Source: Arabidopsis thaliana (taxonomy: Eukaryota; Streptophyta; Magnoliopsida; Brassicales; Brassicaceae). Taken from it: DNA of 64,000 nucleotides. Below are positions 57,493 through 64,000 of this stretch, piece by piece. The position numbers were made by a program, and so were the translations under genes. Numbering within the stretch: position 1 is the stretch's first letter; every line of letters starts with the position of its first letter. The stretch spans positions 11,532,101 to 11,596,100 of the forward strand of contig NC_003074.8 of the NCBI RefSeq assembly GCF_000001735.4. Reading direction: 5' to 3'. Under the pieces are notes generated by a model. That model was not told the origin of the DNA. It was given only the letters and a program-made list of their open reading frames with translations, and ran no database searches.

Positions 57493-57674
57493 TAATCAAC
57501 TACACAAGAAAAAAATGCAACTACTTGTGGTTATACAACTTATAAAATAAAACACCAACACATTTGTAACAACAACATCAGAACATCACGTTGTTTTAGT
57601 TAATCTTTCTATATCTTCCTTTACGTTTGTTATCCCCCAAACTCTACAAAAAATCTTGCAGCTTCCTCAGTTTT

Positions 57675-59733
57675 CTACCGTATGATGTTCCTTAATCTGT
57701 ACGTTTGAGAAGATATACGTAGCATACGAATGATCTCTCTGTAAAACTCCCACGATTCGCTTACTTCCGTAATAGCTTCTTGCCCGAAAGGGTTTTTCTT
57801 GATGAAATCTTGAACGTTTTCCGCTTCTACCAACTTCTCAAGATGAAGTCTCAAATCACCACCATTACCTAGTTTACAATGAAGCAGAACAAAAATTGTG
57901 ATTCTTCATACTCACTTAATCGTTACCAAACCCCGCAAACTTGTAACTGAATTAGATGTTTACCTAAAGATGTATCTGTCTTGTTCTGATGATTGTATGA
58001 ATGAGGGAATATTGCTGTATATGGCTGTAACATTCAGATGGTTTATTCAAAACTTTAAAATATCGATGACGATAAGGTAAAAGAATTGTTGTATAAATGA
58101 CACGAGGAAGATGGGAAGACATCGCAAAATAGCTTACCGGGTTAAGCAAAGCCTTGTAAGGAGAATCGTCTAGCAAAACCGTGTTGGTTTCGTTGTAATC
58201 ACCCATTTTCCAAGGAAGTCTTGGATCGTGTTTCTCCCAAAGCCGGTTTAGATCCTTGAACACCACATATTTGTACCTATTTTCAAGCGAACCAACACTG
58301 GTTGTAGCACAATAAGACATGTCCTGCAAAAAGTAAATCCCCGAAAAATCGATATTTACTAGTTTCAAAAAAGGAAGAGTGCATGGCAAGAACCACCTTA
58401 CCCAACAAAACAACAGCTTACTCTTCAAATCACCAAGCAAGAACTCAGTGATTCTTACAACATTATTCCTGCAAGCAAACAAAACTTATATCGATTATTC
58501 ACACAGATATGGAAGTAACAATGATATGATCTTATATATAATAAGAGTAACGTCTTACTGTTTTCTCGATGACCAGATACCAACTTCAAACTTGTCAAAG
58601 CAGAATCTCAAAAACTCATCACAAAAAGGTCTCTTGAAAACTGTCATAACCAAAAAAAAATGCAAACTAATATAAGTAACAATGTGGTCTCACAAATAAC
58701 AATGAACAAAAAGAAACTTACTTGCTCTTCTTCCAATATTAATATCCGCTGGAACATCCTTGAGAGGAGTAACTATATCAGCAAGCAACCCATTAAGATC
58801 AAGAACAAGAAGTTTTTTCCTTAACACCAATGAATTTACCCCGCTGATTCCACCAAAAACAACACAAGAATCGTTGTTCTCTACCACTGAAACTTCATCA
58901 CTACTCATAACAGCCGATATAACCGAACCTTCTTCATTCTTTTCTATGGTTTCATCACCCGAAACAACACAAGAATCGTTGTTCTTTACCACTGGAACTT
59001 CATCATTACTCGTAACAGCCGATATAACAGAACCTTCTTTATTCTTTTCTATCGTTTCCTCACCCGAAACAACACAAGAATCGTTGTTCTTTACCACTGG
59101 AACTTCATCACTACTCGTAACAGCCAATATAACACAACCTTCTTCGTTCTTTTCTACGGTTTCATCACCCGAAACAACACAAGAATCGTTGTTCTTTACC
59201 ACTGGAACTTCATCATTACTCGTAACAGCCGATATAACAGAACCTTCTTTATTCTTTTCTATCGTTTCCTCACCCGAAACAACACAAGAATCGTTGTTCT
59301 TTACCACTGGAACTTCATCACTACTCGTAACAGCCAATATAACACAACCTTCTTCGTTCTTTTCTACGGTTTCATCACCCGAAACAACACAAGAATCGTT
59401 GTTCTTTACCACTGGAACTTCATCACTACTCGTAACAGCCGATATAACAGAACCTTCTTCCTTCTTTTCTACGTTTTCGTCACCCGAAACAACATGTTTT
59501 CGATCAACCAAGCTCGATACCGAAACTTCTTCTTTCTTTCTCTCATTAGATTCAACGTCAACACAAGTCTCTTTCTTATCTTCCATATCTAACAAACAAA
59601 CTTCTTCATTCCCTTTAACCACGGTTTCGTTTAGCGGCAACATTGAAACCTCGTGACAATTTTCGACCTTATCAATCAATTTAGCTTTCTTAATCAGAGG
59701 TTCCTCTTCAACAGAATGTTCAATTGCTCTCAT
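57675..59733 (-). CDS. HAD-superfamily (NIF/FCP1-like) protein with six 35-residue repeats
   Basis: Six exons: 58722-59733, 58559-58640, 58402-58468, 58138-58323, 57964-58024 and 57675-57868. They sum to 1602 bases, 533 codons plus stop, every junction GT-AG and in phase. The N-terminal third is acidic with six 35-residue repeats (residues 83-292). The HAD domain follows: motif I LLVLDLNGLLAD (Asp312, with Asn at the position that is Asp in active FCP1-type phosphatases), later FEVGIWSSRK and the motif IV VLLDDSPYKALLNP. It resembles A. thaliana At3g29760. The Asn raises doubt about phosphatase activity, though it may be normal in this subfamily. It is the only complete intact host gene in the window. 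Confidence 0.9.
58858..59487 (-). repeat. 105-bp tandem repeat, six copies, coding
   Basis: Six units encode SGDETVEKNEEG...NNDSCVV variants of 35 residues. Units 2-3 and 4-5 are almost identical pairs (CVILAVTSSDEV with SVISAVTSNDEV), so a 210-bp dimer was duplicated last. All units keep the frame. Confidence 0.93.
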
Positions 59734-60512
59734 ACTAAACTCGAAAAACTCAGAATTTGCATCACTAACTTACTTCAATCCAATCTGTTGAAGAAGAAAG
59801 TATAACAAATTCAAAGAGAGAAAATCAAAATCAAGAACAATTAAATGATTCTTTAGTTTTAACTTTTAACAATAACAACTGATTAATTAAGATAATGCAA
59901 AGTTAAATCACAATTAACGTGTAATAAGCAAAAATCTAAGACTTTGTAATAACAAAGATGATCTGACTTAAAAGCATTTATCAAAACAGTAGTTCGTACA
60001 TATATGTCCGTATCATTACACAAGTGATCGATCTGGATTTTGTATCCCGTACAAATTTCTCCGGAACAATTACAGTAAAGAAACTTACAGATGAATTTGG
60101 AGAGGAAGAACAAAAGTCGGAGACAGAGAGAATTCCAAATGTTGACCTTTCCCCAGAGAATTTGGAGTGGAAGAGAATTTAAGGATCTGAGAGGAGATGA
60201 AATGACAGCGTTTTGATGTCGTTTGGTGTTCCCAAGGATTTTTTTGCAGAGAGACAAGAAAGAAGTTTAGTGGCTTAGACGTGACTTGGTGGGGTCTTTA
60301 GATCTCTCGTGTTGTCAAGTTTTCGGGTCGGGTCTTCGGAGCTGGTTCGCTCGGGTCGGTTAATTTAATTCTATAAACAGTTTCTATGCTAATTAATTGT
60401 TTTACTTAGACTTAGACCCAGTAAAGCCCATATACATTACGGTAAAAGTCCAATTTCGATCCAACTTTGGTAGCATGTAGATTTCAATCCAAACTAAACA
60501 TTTTTACAAATA
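59734..60512 (-). promoter_or_regulatory. 5' region of the HAD-like gene with a leader intron
   Basis: A probable 5'-UTR intron runs from 60088 (GTAAGT on the minus strand) to 59785 (TTCTTCAACAG), leaving a short second leader exon before the ATG. The first leader exon lies near 60090-60200. Farther right is the promoter; no other gene is seen. Confidence 0.6.
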
Positions 60513-61112
60513 CTAGAGCAAAACCCGCGTCAAACCGCGGATGTTTTTTTTTAAAATATGATTTTGTTAAGTTGTATGTAGGTATTGAATATTATTTATC
60601 ATAATTCATGATATATATAGAATAAAAGGATTCATTAGAAAATAATTGTGAACACAATGCATTTATTGATTTTTTTAGTAAGACCGATATAGTCTTTATA
60701 AGTTTTGGAAGCTAATTTTTGCTTTACGAACATTTATTTAGAAAAATCATTAAAAAAAAAATGTGAAAAGTGTTTAAAATCACCATGTATTAATTCTGGT
60801 AAGATTAAAGCTATTTTAACGAAAATGTCATACTTATGTGTCGTTCTCTCAGAACTTTTCAATCTATTTAATTAAACATCTAAATTTTATTAGGATATTT
60901 ATAGATTTTACCATTAGTCTTACTTCTGATTTTTTTCTCCAATTAATTTATACTTTTGAATTTATTCAATGATATTAAAACAAAAATAGATTAATGTATG
61001 CAATTAAAATATACAAATCTATACAGAAAAAAATATTTAACGTTTCTTTGTATCTATTAATATAACAAAATATATATATCATAGAACATAATAAACATAA
61101 ACATTAGTAAAA
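60513..61112 (-). mobile_element. Helitron 3' end on the minus strand, body uncertain
   Basis: CTAG at 60513-60516 preceded by A, then a hairpin with CCGCG and CGCGG arms (60524-60541), read on the minus strand. The body to about 61112 is AT-rich and noncoding. Its 5' end was not identified. Confidence 0.5.
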
Positions 61113-61326
61113 CCATCCATTCGGGTTCTATATTTGTTCAAAGAAAATGCTTAGCTAATTTCATACGTCTAACTAAATTTTTTTTTCTTTTTACAATTTT
61201 TCGATCTTCCCATTCATTCCCCGTAGGTCCTTCTTCTCCTAATTGTTTCCATTCTACCAACAAATTTTCTATAATAATTTGCAAATCTAAATTGGCTAAT
61301 TGTTCTCGGATAGCACCCGCCCCAGT
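61113..61326 (-). pseudogene. Nuclear insertion of plastid rpoC1 (NUPT fragment)
   Basis: Complemented, the sequence reads [20 protein letters not shown], then [39 protein letters not shown] and, after a stop, TNIEPEWMVL. This is the beta'-subunit of plastid RNA polymerase (rpoC1), residues about 190-260 of the plastid protein, with several substitutions and one stop. The match ends near 61113 on one side. On the other it ends at ccccagt (ACTGGGG on the coding strand), exactly where a hAT element begins. It is nonfunctional in the nucleus. Confidence 0.85.
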
Positions 61327-63265
61327 CAGTGGCGGAGCCAGAACAATGACTCACTGGGGTCAAAAAAAAATTAAACGAAACGATAAACTTTACTATAAAC
61401 ATAACAATGTCATTATAAATAAAAACTCTAAAGATGAACTCTACGTTCACTCATATCTTGGAATCGTTTTATCACCTATTCGTTTGTAACAGTGTTAAGT
61501 ACTTGCTTTTCAATAAAACAAACAAGACAATCACTTAAGAACACATCACCGATACGGTTACGCAATGTAGTCTTCACAAAATTCATCGCGGAAAAACATC
61601 TTTCGACAGTTGCCGTTGCAACAGGAAGAATCAAAGATAGCTTTAGAAGATGATATACCAAAGGATGTGAAAGATGCTTTCTTGTCTCTACCATCACACG
61701 AGCAAGATCACCAAGACGCTTTAAATCTGTAAACCTTTCATCGTTTTTCACATTATCAAGGTAGATCTCAAGTTGATGATCAAGAGATCTACGCTCCACA
61801 AAACTAAAGTCATCTGGATAAAACTAGGTCAATCTCACGAGCATGGACTTATCAAACTGACGAAAAGAATCTATCGGACTCAAAGATGACATGCAAATAA
61901 GTAGTTCAGAATTCAACTCATCAAAGCGGTCATTAAACTCTTGAAGTTGCATATCTAAGACAGTGTAGAAACAATCCACCTTATAGTGATGCAAGTTGGT
62001 TATACCGGTCTTTTTCCTTGGTCTTCTAGAATCAACAAATTCTTCCTCCATTTTAAGCATTCCAATGTTAGTTTTCTCGCTAAAAGAACTAACTTCAGCC
62101 ATAAAAGCATCCCATCCATCGTCTCTAACCTTTTGCAACTGACATTTAGTAGTTTTCACCAATGAAATAGCATTTAAGATATCTTGATCTTTTCTTTGCC
62201 AAGCCTTTGATAAGCTATCACTGAGTCCCATAACAAGCAACATCAACTCCAGATAGAAAACAAAATCAAAGGTGTGAAAATACTTGAGAATACCATATGC
62301 TTGTTGTCTTTTGGTGGTGTCGGTGCCTTCATCCTGGATATACTCGAGAACTATAACTATAGATGAAAACAACTCCTCAAGACGCAACAAAGTCTTATAA
62401 TGTGAACCCCAACGAGTATTTCCAGGTCTTTGAAGGGAAAGTTCTTGGTTCAACCTAGTTCCTGTCTTAATTTCACCATTGCTAATCTTTTCTTCCACTT
62501 TTTGCCGATCGATTTCCCGGATCTTATCTTTTCTTTTGCAAAAAGCTCCAACAACATTTAGCAAAACAGAAATCATATAAAAAAACTCTCCAACTTCAAC
62601 ATGTTTTTTTGCAACTGCCATGACAACCAATTGTAGTTGATGAGCGAAGCAATGCACATAATATGCAGAGCTATTTTCTTTCAAAATCAATGATCTCAGT
62701 CCATTGAACTTTCCTTTCATGTTGCTAGCTCCATCGTATCCCTTCCCTCTCAGCTTTTTCAAACTCAATCCATATTTAGCAAACAAAGAATCAATAGCAC
62801 TTTTCAGAGATAAAGAAGATGTCTCTTGCACATGAATAACACCAATAAATCTTTCTTTAACTACCCCATACTTATCAACGAAGCGAAAAACTACTGCCAT
62901 TTGCTCTTTATCTGAAGCATCAGCCGATTCATCTACAAGCAAGCCAAAGACATCATTATCCATTTCTTCAATAATAGATCTAGTTACCTCTTCTGAAAAG
63001 CAATGGACAATATCTTTTTGAATTGGTGGAGATGTCATCTGGTTATTTTTAGGAGCATTTTTCAACACAACTTTCTTTACAACTTCATTCTGACCAGCTA
63101 TATACTTCAAAAGCTCTAAAAAATTACCCTTATTTGTTGACTCTTCTGATTCATCATGACCACGAAATGGTAATCCTTGATGTAACAAGTGTCGAGAAAC
63201 ATCAATGGAAGCATTCAACCGGATTCGATAATCATTCTTCACAACATTGGTTTGCTTATGGAGAG
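61327..63265 (-). mobile_element. hAT element, copy 1, inserted in the rpoC1 fragment
   Basis: The left terminus CAGTGGCGGAGCCAGAA is a common plant hAT end. The preceding 8 bp are gccccagt. The element runs to 63265, where a second copy of the same family interrupts it; the rest lies beyond the window. It encodes a DUF4371/hAT transposase on the minus strand. Confidence 0.85.
61476..63265 (-). pseudogene. hAT transposase (DUF4371 plus hAT dimerisation domain), interrupted
   Basis: The minus-strand frame reads RIRLNASIDVSRHLLHQGLP, LLVDESADASDKEQMAVVFR (first catalytic Asp region), KGYDGASNMKGKFNGL, YYVHCFAHQLQLVVMAVAKK and PGNTRWGSHYKTLLRLEELF. It ends in the dimerisation motif LSLILPVATATVERCFSAMN. 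A single stop (TAG at 61824-61826, where the sister copy has Glu) splits it before FYPDDFSF. The N-terminal part is cut off at 63265 by copy 2. Such genes are often annotated in Arabidopsis as TTF-type zinc-finger proteins with a hAT dimerisation domain. Confidence 0.88.
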
Positions 63266-64000
63266 CAGTGGCGGAGCCAGAACAATGACTCACTGGGGTC
63301 AAAAAAAAATTAAACGAAACGATAAACTTTACTATAAACATAAAAATGTCATTACAAATAAAAACTCTAAAGATGAACTCTACGTTCACTCATATCTTGG
63401 AATCGTTTTATCACCGATTCGTTTGTAACAGTGTTAAGTACTTGCTTTTCAATAAAACAAACAAGACAATCACTTAAGAACACATCACCGAAACGGTTAC
63501 GCAATGTAGTCTTCACAAAATTCATCGCGGAAAAACATCTTACGACAGTTGCCGTTGCAACAGGAAGAATCAAAGATAGCTTTAGAAGACGATATACCAA
63601 AGGATGTGAAAGATGCTTTCTTGTCTCTACCATCACACGAGCAAGATCACCAAGATGCTCTAAATCTGTAAACCTTTCATCGTTTTTCACATTATCAAGG
63701 TAGATCTCAAGTTGATGATCAAGAGATCTACGCTCCACAAAACTAAAGTCATCTGGATAAAACTCGGTCAATCTCACGAGCATGGACTTATCAAACTGAC
63801 GAAAAGAATCTATCGGACTCAAAGATGACATGCAAATAAGTAGTTCAGAATTCAACTCATCAAAGCAGTCATTAAACTCTTGAAGTTGCATATCTAAGAC
63901 AGTGTAGAAACAATCCACCTTATAGTGATGCAAGTTGGTTATACCGGTCTTTTTCCTTGGTCTTCTAGAATCAACAAATTCTTCCTCCATTTTAAGCATT
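63266..64000 (-). mobile_element. hAT element, copy 2, nested in copy 1 (cut by the window edge)
   Basis: It begins with the same CAGTGGCGGAGCCAGAA and matches 61327-62060 with about ten differences over 735 bp. The 8 bp before it are atggagag; the partner duplication would be outside the window. Because it stands inside copy 1's gene, copy 1 is the older. Confidence 0.85.
63367..64000 (-). CDS. hAT transposase C-terminal part of copy 2 (partial)
   Basis: The frame is open from the right edge through TGITNLHHYKVDCFYTVLDM and VRLTEFYPDDFSFVERRSLD to the dimerisation region and ends MSERRVHL at 63367. It lacks the stop found in copy 1. In the conserved (E)RCFSAMNF motif it has Val (ATVVRCFS) where copy 1 has Glu. 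From memory, this Glu is the third catalytic acid in hAT transposases, so copy 2 may be inactive despite its open frame. Confidence 0.8.
   Translation of the reverse strand, partial: MLKMEEEFVDSRRPRKKTGITNLHHYKVDCFYTVLDMQLQEFNDCFDELNSELLICMSSLSPIDSFRQFDKSMLVRLTEFYPDDFSFVERRSLDHQLEIYLDNVKNDERFTDLEHLGDLARVMVETRKHLSHPLVYRLLKLSLILPVATATVVRCFSAMNFVKTTLRNRFGDVFLSDCLVCFIEKQVLNTVTNESVIKRFQDMSERRVHL

Noticed and set aside
58760-59656. 298-codon open frame on the plus strand across the HAD-like gene's repeats
   Set aside because: It is the antisense shadow of a 105-bp in-frame repeat; the minus strand has spliced exons in phase and a real domain.
1-64000. tRNA, rRNA or other structured RNA genes
   Set aside because: Scanning by eye I saw no cloverleaf with A and B boxes or rRNA-like sequence; a covariance-model search would be needed to exclude small ones.

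Overview
The window is plant nuclear DNA from a Brassicaceae genome, most likely Arabidopsis thaliana or a close relative. The base composition is AT-rich, genes have GT-AG introns, and the host genes match Arabidopsis families. The order BAHD acyltransferase cluster, BTB gene, HAD-like gene agrees with my memory of the pericentromeric arm of chromosome 3 around At3g29670 to At3g29760; that placement is recall, not a search. Only one complete host gene looks intact (the HAD-like gene at 57.7-59.7 kb). One BAHD gene runs off the left edge. All other host genes are broken by transposons or by point decay.

Layout. 1-704 (minus): N-terminal half of a BAHD malonyltransferase-like gene. 2.6-8.0 kb: an old hAT-type element stuffed with Helitrons, two of them joined head to tail. 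8.7-18.2 kb (minus): a second BAHD gene split by an 8.19-kb VANDAL-type Mutator-like element (9185-17374) with a perfect 9-bp target duplication. 18.3-22.5 kb: CACTA and Helitron ends and a noncoding block rich in GGTCGAGT. 22.5-23.9 kb: a third, decayed BAHD copy. 24.2-25.3 kb: a decayed DUF1985 gene fragment. 25.3-45.7 kb: an F-box/FBD gene (minus) split by a LINE, which is itself split by two complete 8-kb CACTA elements; the second carries a further truncated LINE. 46.4-54.7 kb: a BTB gene split by a composite Ty3-type LTR fossil. 55.2-57.5 kb: a Tourist-like element with a 27-bp minisatellite, then a 0.31-kb direct duplication around a Helitron end. 57.7-60.1 kb: the HAD-like gene. 60.5-64 kb: a Helitron end, a fragment of plastid rpoC1 in the nucleus, and two hAT copies, one inside the other.

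The most interesting system is the VANDAL element. It carries a MURA-like transposase gene (decayed), a small GRF-zinc-finger gene (intact) and a DUF1985 gene resembling VANC, the anti-silencing protein of A. thaliana VANDAL elements (intact from an internal ATG). Its noncoding segments, including an intron, hold at least fourteen exact copies of YAGTATTAY or its complement, which I recall as the VANC21 recognition motif. The gene and its probable target sites therefore travel together.

The second highlight is the CACTA element at 28602-37413. Its ends, its 3-bp target duplication and both genes (500-codon TNPA-like, 1158-codon TNPD-like) are consistent with an intact autonomous element. Its TNPA-like gene is preceded by six 80-bp repeats that combine the element's terminal motif with TGGGCY-type sites and telo-boxes.
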